Notes: generated from the sequence alone by a model not told the origin. Numbered from the stretch's first letter, positions 49,389 through 58,207 are shown. The stretch: 64,000 bases of DNA from Pseudomonas mandelii (GCF_024138395.1 NZ_JAMYDU010000016.1:61568-125567), one strand, 5' to 3'. Numbers and translations are program-made.

Positions 49389-50471
49389 TCACTTCGGTAT
49401 CTCGGCCTTCATGCCTTCGACGTAGTAGTTCATCGACGCCAGTTGCGCATTCGTCGCGCTCACACCCACCGGGATTTTCTCCACGCCAGTCTGATCCTTG
49501 ATCGGCCCGGTGAACGGATGCAGGGCACCACTCTTGATGTCGGCGATGATCTGTTCGGCTTCGGTTCTCACAGCAGCCGGCACCAGGTCGCTGATCGGCA
49601 GCTCAACCGTGCCTTCCTTCAGACCGCCCCAGTAATCCTGGGTTTTCCACGTGTGGTCGAGCACGCCCTGAGTCGCCTGAATGTAATGCGGCCCCCAGTC
49701 GTTGACGATAGACGTCAGCACCGCTTTCGGCCCGAAATGCGCCATGTCCGAGGCATAACCGACGGCATATACGCCGCGCCGTTCGGCCGCCTGGATCGGT
49801 GCCGGGCTGTCAGTGTGCTGGAACACCACGTCCACACCTTGGTCGATCAGCGCGTTGGCCGCGTCGGCTTCTTTGCCCGGGTCGAACCAGGAATTGACCC
49901 ACACCACTTTGATTTCGGTGCCCGGGTTGTACTTGTTCAGGGCCAGTTGAATGGCGTTGATGTCGCGGATCACTTCCGGAATCGGGAATGAAGCGACGTA
50001 GCCGACTTTCTTGGTCTTGGTCATCTTCGCCGCGAGGAATCCGCCGACGTAGCGACCTTCATAAGTGCGCGCCAGATAAGTGCCGAGGTTCTTGTCCTGC
50101 TTGTAGCCAGTGGCGTGTTCGAAGGTCACTTTGGGAAATTGCTTGGCGACTTTCAGAGTCGGGTTCATGTAGCCGAAAGACGTGGTGAAGATCAGGTCAT
50201 ATTTGTCCTTGGCCATGTTGCGGATCACCCGCTCGGCGTCGGCGCCCTCGGCGACGTTCTCCACATAGTTGGTGGTGATCTGCTCGCCGAACTTTTCTGC
50301 CAGCGCCTTGCGTCCCTGTTCATGCTGATACGTCCAGCCGTGGTCACCGATCGGACCGATATAGACGAAGCCGACTTTCAGCGGGTCGGCAGCACTGGCG
50401 GTCAAGCTGGCGCTCAGACCGATGGCTGCGGCGACAGCACAAAGCAGCTGCTTCAACGGACGTTTATGCAT
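49389..50471 (-). CDS. BMP-family ABC transporter substrate-binding protein
   Basis: 360 residues from MHKRPLKQLLCAVAAAIGLS, with GGAG 9 bases upstream; longer in-frame starts run through a REP element. Signal peptide cleaved after ASA (about residue 25). Basic membrane protein / purine-binding fold: KVGFVYIGPIGDHGWTYQHE, DLIFTTSFGYMNPTLKVAKQ, NALIDQGVDVVFQHTDSPAP. Proteins of this family bind nucleosides or purines. The matching permease and ATPase genes are 3.6 kb away at 54091-57691. Confidence 0.9.
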   Translation of the reverse strand: MHKRPLKQLLCAVAAAIGLSASLTASAADPLKVGFVYIGPIGDHGWTYQHEQGRKALAEKFGEQITTNYVENVAEGADAERVIRNMAKDKYDLIFTTSFGYMNPTLKVAKQFPKVTFEHATGYKQDKNLGTYLARTYEGRYVGGFLAAKMTKTKKVGYVASFPIPEVIRDINAIQLALNKYNPGTEIKVVWVNSWFDPGKEADAANALIDQGVDVVFQHTDSPAPIQAAERRGVYAVGYASDMAHFGPKAVLTSIVNDWGPHYIQATQGVLDHTWKTQDYWGGLKEGTVELPISDLVPAAVRTEAEQIIADIKSGALHPFTGPIKDQTGVEKIPVGVSATNAQLASMNYYVEGMKAEIPK

Positions 50472-50562
50472 GAATGGGAACTCCATTTTGTTGTGAGATG
50501 GAGGAGAGCAATGCAAATTGCTGACCAACAAGACAACAAATGGATTGAAATCGCGTAACGGC

Positions 50563-50804
50563 CATCGCGGGCAAGCCCGCTCCCACATGACCTGCGCAAA
50601 CTCTGTAGGAGCGAGGCTTGCCCGCGAAGAGGCCCTGGCGACCACCACAGAACCATCCCGGTGCGCCTTCACCAATCCACGCCATCCACTGGTGCGGGAG
50701 CCTCACACAAAACTGTGGGGGTGGGCATGCTCGCGAAAGCGGTGTGTCATGCAATATTGATATCGATTGACACGCCGTCTTCGCGAGCAAGCCCGCTCCC
50801 ACAT
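50563..50804. repeat. Cluster of four REP arms
   Basis: Arms at 50563-50588 (reverse), 50603-50628 (forward), 50713-50736 (forward, degenerate TGTGGGGGTGGGCATGCTCG) and 50779-50804 (reverse). They fill most of the gap between the BMP gene and the deaminase gene, 345 bases in which nothing else was seen. Confidence 0.88.
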
Positions 50805-50816
50805 TTGTTTGATGTA

Positions 50817-52175
50817 TCAGGTTCCGGCGATCAACTGCCGAGCCGCCTGACTGTGATCGGCAATCAACGCTTTCAGGTCCAGCCCTTCAACCTGCCCGTC
50901 GATCACCCGCCATTTGCCACCGACCATCACTCGGTCCGCCCGATCCGCGCCGCACAGTAGCAGCGCCGACACCGGATCATGGCTGCCGGAGAAGCGCAGT
51001 TCATCCAGTTTGAACAGCGCCAGATCCGCCTGCTTGCCCACCGCCAGTTCACCGATATCGCTGCGCCCGAGCAAACTCGCCGAGCCTTTGGTCGCCCAGC
51101 CCAGTACCAACTCCGGCGTAATCTTTTCCGCGCCATAACGCAGCCGCTGGATGTACAGCGCCTGACGGGTTTCGAGGATCATGTTCGACGCATCGTTGGA
51201 CGCCGAACCGTCCACGCCCAGACCCAGCAGCGCACCCGCAGCGGTCAGCTCCAGCGTCGGGCAAATGCCGGAGGCCAGGCGCATGTTCGAACTCGGGCAA
51301 TGGCAAATACCCGTGCCGGCCGCACCGAGGCGGGCGATTTCATCGGGGTTGAAATGAATGCCGTGGGCCAGCCAGGTGCGCGGCCCGAGCCAGCCGACGC
51401 TGTCCAGATAATCCACGGTGCGCAGGCCAAAGCGTTGCAGGCAGAAATCTTCTTCGTCGAGGGTTTCCGCCAGGTGCGTGTGCAGGCGCACGTCGAGGGT
51501 GTTCGCCAGTTCGGCGCTGGCGGACATGATTTGCGGGGTCACCGAGAACGGTGAGCAGGGGGCCAGGGCGATTTGAATCTGCGCACCCTCGCCGCGCTCG
51601 TGGTACGTGGCAATCAAGCGTTGGCTGTCCTCGAGAATCACCTCGCCCTGCTGCACGGTTTGCTGCGGTGGCAGGCCGCCGTCTTTTTCACCAAGGCTCA
51701 TGGAACCGCGAGTGAGCATGGCGCGCATGCCCAGTTCGCGAACACTCTCGACCTGCACGTCAATCGCGTTTTCCAGGCCTTCCGGAAACAGGTAATGGTG
51801 GTCGGCCGCGGTGGTGCAACCGGACAGCAGCAACTCGGCCAACGCGACTTTGGTGGCGAGGGCGAGTTTTTCAGGGGTGAGGCGAGCCCAGACCGGATAG
51901 AGGGTTTTCAACCATGGGAACAACGGCTGATTAACCACCGGCGCCCAGGCACGGGTCAGGGTTTGATAGAAGTGGTGATGGGTGTTGATCAGCCCCGGCA
52001 GGATCACGTGTTCGCGCGCATCGAAAACGTGGTCACAGGGCGCGGACGGTTGCTGGCCGGCGCTGAGCACTTCGACGATCAAACCGTCTTGCAGCACCAG
52101 ACCGCCACGAGCATCGAGCGCGTTGGCCGTGAAAATGGCGAGGGGATTTTTTAACCAGGTACGGGTCGCAGGCAT
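50817..52175 (-). CDS. 8-oxoguanine deaminase (TRZ/ATZ amidohydrolase)
   Basis: 452 residues. Amidohydrolase metal and catalytic sites: LPGLINTHHHFYQTLTRAW (HxH), LRTHLAET-like RLHTHLAETLDEED, AHGIHF and GVDGSASNDASNM. It corresponds to PA0142, which was identified experimentally as an 8-oxoguanine deaminase making urate. It would turn oxidised guanine into uric acid for catabolism or disposal. It sits between the BMP and ABC genes of a purine-type transporter. Confidence 0.85.
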   Translation of the reverse strand: MPATRTWLKNPLAIFTANALDARGGLVLQDGLIVEVLSAGQQPSAPCDHVFDAREHVILPGLINTHHHFYQTLTRAWAPVVNQPLFPWLKTLYPVWARLTPEKLALATKVALAELLLSGCTTAADHHYLFPEGLENAIDVQVESVRELGMRAMLTRGSMSLGEKDGGLPPQQTVQQGEVILEDSQRLIATYHERGEGAQIQIALAPCSPFSVTPQIMSASAELANTLDVRLHTHLAETLDEEDFCLQRFGLRTVDYLDSVGWLGPRTWLAHGIHFNPDEIARLGAAGTGICHCPSSNMRLASGICPTLELTAAGALLGLGVDGSASNDASNMILETRQALYIQRLRYGAEKITPELVLGWATKGSASLLGRSDIGELAVGKQADLALFKLDELRFSGSHDPVSALLLCGADRADRVMVGGKWRVIDGQVEGLDLKALIADHSQAARQLIAGT

Positions 52176-52284
52176 GGTGGCCGGCTCCTCTGAAAGTTGG
52201 GTTCAGGGTTGCCAGCTCAGTGTTGCCCTGTCTGCTGATCCAGGGTCGCCGCGGGGGCGAGGTACGGAGTTTCGAACAAAAAAG

Positions 52285-52430
52285 CTTCGCGAGCAAGCCT
52301 CACTCGTCCAGACGATGCCAAACCCTGTGGGAGCCGGGCTTGCCCGCGATGCAGGCTCCTCGGTCTTTCAGCGATACTGAGGTGATGCTATCGCAGCGGT
52401 GCGGCGATCCGACAAGACAGCTCCCACAGG
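52285..52430. repeat. Degenerate REP fragments with the GCGGCGATCCGAC block
   Basis: CTTCGCGAGCAAGCCTCACTC (52286-52306), TGTGGGAGCCGGGCTTGCCC (52327-52346) and GGTGCGGCGATCCGACAAGA (52397-52416) joined to CAGCTCCCACAGG. The last is a third occurrence of the insertion variant in a decayed context. Confidence 0.75.
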
Positions 52431-52441
52431 GTGTGGTGGTG

Positions 52442-53128
52442 TTACCAGGAAATGGTCTCACCCCTGTAGTTCACAAAATGATGCCCGCCCTTGCCGGCAT
52501 ACGCGTTCACCTGATCGATCAACCCGCGCGTGCTGGTTTCCACATCAATGTCCGCGCCTTCACCGCCCATATCAGTCTTCACCCAACCCGGATGCAGCGA
52601 CAGCACGGTGAGTTTCTGTTCGCCCAGCTGCGTGACGAAGCTGTTGGTCATGGAGTTCAGCGCCGCTTTGCTGGCCTTGTACAACGCCAGCTCCGGCGCG
52701 TCGGGCATGGTCACGCTGCCCAGCACCGAGCTCATGAACGCCAGCACACCGCTGTCTTCACGAATCTGCCCGACGAAACGCTGGGCCAGATTGATCGGCG
52801 CCACGGCGTTGGTGAAGAACAGCTGACCCACCTCTGCCAACGTCGCGCCGCCCGGCGTCTGGACCTCCGGGCCCTTGACCCCGGCATTCACGAACAACAG
52901 GTCGAACACCTCGCCCTTGAGTTGTTGGCTCAGGGCGATGACCGCTTGCTGATCGTCCATGTCGAGTTTTTCGACTCGCACCTTGCCCAACGCTTGCAAG
53001 GCTTCGGCGCTCTGCGGGTTGCGCACGGTGGCGGTGACTTGCCAACCGTCGGCCAGCAGGGTTTTCACCAGGCCGAGGCCCAAGCCTCGGGAGGCACCGA
53101 TGATGAGTGCGTTTTTTGCCTTGGACAT
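52442..53128 (-). CDS. Short-chain dehydrogenase/reductase
   Basis: 228 residues. NAD(P) loop IGASRGLGLGL (9-19), NAG in LLFVNAGV, active-site Ser (MSSVLGSV) and Tyr-x3-Lys (YKASKAAL). It belongs to the C-factor/CsgA-like SDRs. It lies 25 bases downstream of a MerR-type regulator gene on the same strand, and both interrupt the purine gene cluster. Confidence 0.88.
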   Translation of the reverse strand: MSKAKNALIIGASRGLGLGLVKTLLADGWQVTATVRNPQSAEALQALGKVRVEKLDMDDQQAVIALSQQLKGEVFDLLFVNAGVKGPEVQTPGGATLAEVGQLFFTNAVAPINLAQRFVGQIREDSGVLAFMSSVLGSVTMPDAPELALYKASKAALNSMTNSFVTQLGEQKLTVLSLHPGWVKTDMGGEGADIDVETSTRGLIDQVNAYAGKGGHHFVNYRGETISW

Positions 53129-53153
53129 GAATGGCTTCCTTGATAGATGAAAA

Positions 53154-53504
53154 TCACGGATTTAAAGGACAACTTTGACCGAGCCGATGTTGCAGTTCCT
53201 GACGCAAGACATCGAGTTCGGCGATGCGGGTTTCGATCAGGTTCAGTTTGTCTTGCAGCAGTTGGGTAACGGCATTGGCTGGGTCGGGCGCCTGCCACAG
53301 CGCGGCGACGCTGCTGCCGATCTCGCCGAGGGTAAAGCCCAGTCGCTGAGCGGTCTTGATGTACTGCACCAGTTGCACCATCTCCGCCGGGTAGTCGCGA
53401 TAACCATTGGCGCTGCGTTGCGCGGCAATCAACCCGCGCTGCTCGTAAAAGCGCAACGTGTCGCGGCTGACGGCGCTGGCCTGGGCTAATTCACCGATGC
53501 GCAT
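53154..53504 (-). CDS. MerR-family transcriptional regulator
   Basis: 116 residues. MerR helix-turn-helix MRIGELAQASAVSRDTLRFY then EQRGLIAAQRSANGYRDY and a dimerisation helix ending with a single Cys (GQSCPLNP). The lone C-terminal Cys and short effector region do not match CueR or ZntR metal loops. A MerR-like promoter with an 18-base dyad lies immediately upstream, facing the opposite gene. Confidence 0.88.
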   Translation of the reverse strand: MRIGELAQASAVSRDTLRFYEQRGLIAAQRSANGYRDYPAEMVQLVQYIKTAQRLGFTLGEIGSSVAALWQAPDPANAVTQLLQDKLNLIETRIAELDVLRQELQHRLGQSCPLNP

Positions 53505-53523
53505 CTTGATGTCTCGAGAGGGC

Positions 53524-53555
53524 TTGACCCTGGAGCATACTCCAGGCTTTAGCCT
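53524..53555 (+). promoter_or_regulatory. MerR-type promoter/operator between merR and a membrane-protein gene
   Basis: -35 TTGACC (53524-53529), 19-base spacer, then TTAGCC/TAGCCT as -10. The spacer holds the perfect dyad CCTGGAG-CATA-CTCCAGG. Orientation favours the forward gene at 53587, 32 bases downstream, as the regulated target. Confidence 0.7.
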
Positions 53556-53586
53556 TGTTGCTCCCTGAATTTATGGAGCAAGACGG

Positions 53587-54018
53587 ATGTGGACTTCAAC
53601 GCAATATCGTCAAGTGGTGCGTGGCAGCGCGTGGTACGACCTGATCGTGACCGCTGCTTTTGTAACGCCGTGGAGTTTTGCGGCGTTGCATGGCGTGTTG
53701 TTGAGCCTGAGTCAGACTTTTAATTTGCCTGGAGAACTACCGCCGTTCGAGCCGATGCACATGCTGATGGCGAATTTGTTGGGTTCGATTGTGTGCGTCT
53801 GGGCGGTGCTGCGGATTCGTGATCCGCAGCAGATGTTTGGGCGGTATGACGCGGTGGGGCGGTTTTTGTTTTCGGCTTGGCAGCTGTATGCCTTGCTCCA
53901 TGGCGCCAGTTCATTGCTGGTTGTTTTCTTGGTCTTTGAATTGGCGTGGGGCGTTGTTCAGGTGATGCCTGTTCGGGCGCCTTCGCGGGCAAGCCTCGCT
54001 CCTACAGGGTTTGTGTAG
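53587..54018 (+). CDS. Small four-helix membrane protein ending in a REP
   Basis: 143 residues with about four hydrophobic segments (about 18-42, 58-76, 90-105, 108-125). GGAG 8 bases before the ATG. The last 15 residues, including RAPSRASLAPTGFV, are encoded by a REP arm at 53982-54006, whose sequence also supplies the stop region. No family with known function recognised. The MerR-type promoter just upstream suggests induction by the adjacent regulator. Confidence 0.75.
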   Translation: MWTSTQYRQVVRGSAWYDLIVTAAFVTPWSFAALHGVLLSLSQTFNLPGELPPFEPMHMLMANLLGSIVCVWAVLRIRDPQQMFGRYDAVGRFLFSAWQLYALLHGASSLLVVFLVFELAWGVVQVMPVRAPSRASLAPTGFV

Positions 54019-54071
54019 TTCGCCGATGACGTGAACGACTCAAATCCGTAGGAGCGAGGCTTGCCCGCGAA
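53982..54071. repeat. REP pair overlapping the end of a gene
   Basis: Arm 53982-54006 (TTCGCGGGCAAGCCTCGCTC...) lies inside the coding sequence of the preceding gene; the inverted arm is 54048-54071. Confidence 0.9.
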
Positions 54072-54090
54072 GAGGCCCTGATGGCCGACC

Positions 54091-55020
54091 CTAATGCCCG
54101 GCCTGCCACGGCTGCCCCAACGAAACCGGCGCATACAACCGTGTGCGCACGGCATCCCGGGACAGCAGCACCAACACCACAATGGTCGCGACATACGGCA
54201 GCATCGCCAGCAGGCTAGACGGAATCGCCAGCCCCAACCCCTGCGCCACCAAATGCAGGATGCTGGCGAGCCCGAACAGATACGCCCCGAGCAGCAATCG
54301 CCACACCCGCCAACTGGCAAACACCACCAGCGCCAGGGCAATCCAGCCACGACCGGCACTCATGTTTTCCGCCCACATCGGCGTGTAAGCCAGGGACAGA
54401 TAAGCCCCGGCCAACCCCGCCATTGCCCCGCCGAACAGTACCGCCAGCGTACGCACGCGCAACACCGGCAAGCCCATGGCACTGGCGGCGTCCGGGTTTT
54501 CGCCGACTGCCTGAATAATCAACCCGATGCGACTTTTCAGAATCACCCAGGCCACTAACGTGAACAGCGCGAACGACAGATATACCAGCAAGTCCTGGGC
54601 AAACAGCATCCGCCCGATCAGCGGAATTTCACTCAACAACGGAATCGCCACTGGCTCAAAACCCGCCAACGGTTTGCCGACCCACGCTGCGCCGACAAAG
54701 GTCGACAGGCCCACGCCGAAGATCGTCAACGCCAACCCGGTCGCCACCTGATTGGCGTTGAACACCAGTGCCACCAAGGCGAACAGCGACGACAACAGCA
54801 TTCCGGCGAGCATCGCCAGTAACACGCCGAGCCAGAGGTTGCCGCTGTTCAGCGCGACGATGAAACCGATCACCGCCCCAAACAGCATCATGCCTTCCTG
54901 GCCCAGATTGAGGACGCCGCTCTTCTCGCAGATCAGCTCGCCCAGCGCCACCAGCAGCAACGGCGTACCGCAACGGACCATGGCATAGAAAATATTGCTC
55001 AGCAGATCGATATCCATCAC
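54091..55020 (-). CDS. BMP-type ABC transporter permease, second subunit
   Basis: 309 residues with about nine hydrophobic segments. BPD_transp_2 family: GELICEKSGVLNLGQEGMML, ANQVATGLALTIFGVGLS, IGLIIQAVGENPDAASAMGL (the EAA-like coupling region), AGLAGAYLSLAYTPMW. Collinear with PA0138. Overlaps the upstream permease gene by four bases. Confidence 0.92.
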   Translation of the reverse strand: MMDIDLLSNIFYAMVRCGTPLLLVALGELICEKSGVLNLGQEGMMLFGAVIGFIVALNSGNLWLGVLLAMLAGMLLSSLFALVALVFNANQVATGLALTIFGVGLSTFVGAAWVGKPLAGFEPVAIPLLSEIPLIGRMLFAQDLLVYLSFALFTLVAWVILKSRIGLIIQAVGENPDAASAMGLPVLRVRTLAVLFGGAMAGLAGAYLSLAYTPMWAENMSAGRGWIALALVVFASWRVWRLLLGAYLFGLASILHLVAQGLGLAIPSSLLAMLPYVATIVVLVLLSRDAVRTRLYAPVSLGQPWQAGH

Positions 55021-56123
55021 AAGGCTCCTGCGTGTACGGCGGTGGTCGAAGTGCGTCGTACCCAGCGCAGATTCAAACGCGGTCGGTAGAGAATCAGCAC
55101 GTCACTGGCCAGCAGGAAAAACAGCATCATCCCCTGGAACAATTGAGTGATCGCTTGCGGCAGGTTCATGCTCATCTGCGCGCTCTCGCCACCGATGTAC
55201 AGCAGCGCCATCAACAGACTGGAAAACAGAATGCCGATGGGATTCAGTCGCCCGAGAAACGCCACGGTGATCGCCGCATAGCCGTAACCCGGCGAGACCT
55301 GCGGCACCAATTGACCGATCGGCCCGGTGACTTCACACACGCCGGCCAGCCCCGCCAAACCGCCGCTGATCAACAGCGCCAGCCAGATCAGCCGCTTCTC
55401 GCGAAAGCCGACGAAACCGGCGGCGCGCTTGTCCAGACCGAGCACTTTGATCTGGAAGCCGACAAAGCTTTTCTGCAGCAATACCCACACCGCCACCAGC
55501 GCGAGCAAGGCGAAATAGACCCCGGCGTGAACCCGGCCGTCCTCGATCAACAGCGGCAGTCGACTGGCATCGCCGAACATCGCCGACTCTGGAAAGTTGA
55601 ACCCCGCCGGGTCCTTCAGCGGCCCGTGGACGCAGAACAGCAGCAGGTTCAGGGCGATGTAATTGAGCATGATGCTGGTGAGGATTTCATTGGCGTTGAA
55701 GCGCGTGCGCAACCACGCCGTCAGCCCGGCCCATGCGGCGCCGGCCAAGGTGCCGGTGAGCAGGATCAACGCCAATGCCCAGCGGCTTTGCAAGCCAATG
55801 ATGTTCACCGCCAACGCACTGCCGGCGAGAGCGCCGAGCAGCAACTGACCTTCGGCGCCGATGTTCCAGATCCGTGCCTGATACGCGACTGCCAGACCCA
55901 ATGCGCAGAGCAGAATCGGCAACGCTTTGACCAACAATTCAGAGACGCCGTACACGTCGCTGATCGGTGCAATCAGCAACGTGTGCAAGGTCAGCAACGG
56001 ATCGTGGCCCAGCGCGATAAACAGCAATGAGCCACAGCCCAGCGTCAACACGGCCGCCAGCAAGGGCGAGCACCACAACATCAGACGCGATTGCTGGCCA
56101 CGGGGTTCGAGAGAAAGCAGCAT
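55017..56123 (-). CDS. BMP-type ABC transporter permease, first subunit
   Basis: 368 residues with 8-10 hydrophobic segments. Signatures: IWNIGAEGQLLLGALAGS, RTRFNANEILTSIMLNYIAL, VGFQIKVLGLDKRAAGFVGF, VSPGYGYAAITVAFLGRLNP. It pairs with the other permease to form the membrane channel. Collinear with PA0137. Confidence 0.92.
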   Translation of the reverse strand: MLLSLEPRGQQSRLMLWCSPLLAAVLTLGCGSLLFIALGHDPLLTLHTLLIAPISDVYGVSELLVKALPILLCALGLAVAYQARIWNIGAEGQLLLGALAGSALAVNIIGLQSRWALALILLTGTLAGAAWAGLTAWLRTRFNANEILTSIMLNYIALNLLLFCVHGPLKDPAGFNFPESAMFGDASRLPLLIEDGRVHAGVYFALLALVAVWVLLQKSFVGFQIKVLGLDKRAAGFVGFREKRLIWLALLISGGLAGLAGVCEVTGPIGQLVPQVSPGYGYAAITVAFLGRLNPIGILFSSLLMALLYIGGESAQMSMNLPQAITQLFQGMMLFFLLASDVLILYRPRLNLRWVRRTSTTAVHAGAL

Positions 56124-56134
56124 GTGAAACTCCG

Positions 56135-57691
56135 TTAAAGCGCGGGTGATTGAGTGGCGTCGAACTGGCCGGCCATCCAGCCGCCGACGTCGCTCAGATG
56201 GGTGTCAACGGTGGCCCGCAAGGGGGACAGCTGACCGCCGCACAGGGCGCCGAGGCGATCGCTGATCTGGAACAATTCGTCGAGGTCTTCGGAGATCACC
56301 AGAATCGCCGCGCCAGCATCGCGCAAGGCAATCAACGCTCGGTGAATGGTCGCGGCCGCGCCGACGTCCACGCCCCAGGTCGGGTGCGCGGCTACCAGTA
56401 ATTTAGGCTGCTGCAGAATTTCCCGGCCGAGAATGAATTTTTGCAAATTGCCGCCTGAAAGACTGCGAGCCGGTGCGTGGACGTTGGGTGTCTTGACCCC
56501 GAAGCGGTGGATGATTTCTTCGGCCAGTACTTCGACCTTACCGCGCTGGATCAGCCCGTTGCTAACCAGTCCCTGTTGAAAGGCGGTAAGCAGCGCGTTA
56601 TCTGCCAGGCTCAGCTCCGGCACCGCGCCATGGCCCAGACGCTCGGCGGGAACGAATGCCAGGCCAAGTTTGCGTCGTGCATCCGGCCGCAAATGGGCCA
56701 CTGGTTGGCCGCCGAAACTGATCCTCGCGCTGTCATCGCGGGGCAAGCGTTCTTCGCCACTGAGCAAGGCCAGCAACTCATCCTGACCATTGCCGGCCAC
56801 CCCGGCGACACCCACGATTTCGCCGCTGCGCACCTTCAGGTCAATGGTCTTCAGCGAGCAGCCGAACGGGGCCGGGTTGTGCCAGGACAATCCCGTCACA
56901 CTCAAAAACGTATCAGCGCCCATGACCTTTGGATAGTCGGTGATCAGCTCGGCGGCTTCACCGACCATTAACTGCGCCAGTTGCCGATCCGAGCACTCCG
57001 CTGGCACGCAATGCCCGGCCACCCGACCGCCGCGCAACACCGTGGCGCTATGGCACAACACGCGTACTTCGCCGAGCTTGTGGCTGATAAACAGAATGCT
57101 GCAACCCTCGGCCGCCAGTCGACGCAAAGTGACAAACAATTCGTCGGCCTCTTGCGGCGTCAGTACCGAAGTCGGTTCATCGAGAATCAACAGGCGGATG
57201 TCTTGCATCAGGCAGCGAATGATTTCCACCCGCTGACGCTCGCCGATGGACAGGCTGTGGACAAGTCGCTCCGGTTCCAGCGCCATGCCGTAGCGTTGAG
57301 ATACTTCGCGGATTTTCGGCTCGAGCTGCTTCGGTGTTCCGGCCGCAGCGCCCATTGCCAGCGCGATGTTCTGCGCCACGCTCAGGGTTTCGAACAGCGA
57401 GAAATGCTGGAACACCATGCCAATCCCGAGGCCGCGAGCCTGGGCCGGGTTGCGCATGGTCACGCGCTGCCCCTGCCAGATCATCTCCCCTGAGTCGGCA
57501 TTAGTGACGCCGTAGATGATCTTCATCAAGGTACTTTTGCCCGCACCGTTTTCGCCGAGCAGAGCGTGGATTTCACCGGGCGCAATACTTAAGTCGATGG
57601 CATCGTTGGCCAGGCAACCGGGATAACGTTTGCTGATTCTGTGCAATTGCAGGCGAGGTATTTGATCGGGGATCGGCACGGGGTTGGACAT
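56135..57691 (-). CDS. BMP-type ABC transporter ATP-binding protein (two NBDs)
   Basis: 518 residues. First NBD: Walker A GENGAGKST, signature SIGERQRVE, Walker B LLILDEPTSVLT. Second NBD: VGVAGVAGNGQDELLALLSG with a degenerate Walker A, signature LSGGNLQKFILGRE. This doubled architecture is that of RbsA and nucleoside transporters. With the permeases (11-base and overlapping junctions) it forms one operon; the binding protein is likely the BMP gene at 49389. Collinear with PA0136. Confidence 0.92.
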   Translation of the reverse strand: MSNPVPIPDQIPRLQLHRISKRYPGCLANDAIDLSIAPGEIHALLGENGAGKSTLMKIIYGVTNADSGEMIWQGQRVTMRNPAQARGLGIGMVFQHFSLFETLSVAQNIALAMGAAAGTPKQLEPKIREVSQRYGMALEPERLVHSLSIGERQRVEIIRCLMQDIRLLILDEPTSVLTPQEADELFVTLRRLAAEGCSILFISHKLGEVRVLCHSATVLRGGRVAGHCVPAECSDRQLAQLMVGEAAELITDYPKVMGADTFLSVTGLSWHNPAPFGCSLKTIDLKVRSGEIVGVAGVAGNGQDELLALLSGEERLPRDDSARISFGGQPVAHLRPDARRKLGLAFVPAERLGHGAVPELSLADNALLTAFQQGLVSNGLIQRGKVEVLAEEIIHRFGVKTPNVHAPARSLSGGNLQKFILGREILQQPKLLVAAHPTWGVDVGAAATIHRALIALRDAGAAILVISEDLDELFQISDRLGALCGGQLSPLRATVDTHLSDVGGWMAGQFDATQSPAL

Positions 57692-58207
57692 GACAGGCTC
57701 GGTCGACAGAAGTTATGCTTGGGGATAAAGCAATTTCCTGGCCATTGAGTCAGGAAATCGGCAAAGCCTTGCTGGCATAGGCGTCGTGGACGGTGCCTCG
57801 TCATATTCCAATTCCGAATCAGGCACCACTTAAGGGCACACTTTTTGATCAGGCTCCGGTTTTGCGCGCGGGGAATTGATCAAAAAACAAGCAGTAGGCT
57901 GCAAGCTATGTCGGACATGGGGATGCGCCACCCATGAACGGGTTATCCACAGGTTGTTCCACAGTATTTGTGCGCAAGCCGACCGGAGAGGCATAAGCGC
58001 TGAGGGGCTTTCTTCTAAAGGCGATAAACCGCTCTAACTAATTGTTTTTACGTGGAATAAGCGTCATCATTGGCAAGTTGGACGAAAAATGAGCAAAGTC
58101 CTCAAAGCCGCATGACAGAAGGGTTACAACGGAATGTGCTCAGGTTATCCACAGCCGGGTGCACAGTAGATGTGGGCAAGTGTCGAGAGCAAAGGAAAGT
58201 GGGGTGC
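57692..58207. other. Gene-free region with hairpins and two DnaA-box sequences
   Basis: No convincing gene in about 500 bases upstream of the ABC operon. It contains ATTTCCTG/CAGGAAAT (57733-57740, 57751-57758), TTTTTGATCA/TGATCAAAAA (57842-57851, 57877-57886), and two perfect TTATCCACA boxes (57953-57961 and 58145-58153). The ABC operon promoter must lie at its left end. Confidence 0.5.

Noticed and set aside
55032..56030. 332-codon forward frame opposite the ABC permease
   Set aside because: Gln/Arg/His-rich antisense frame of a membrane protein without start signals.
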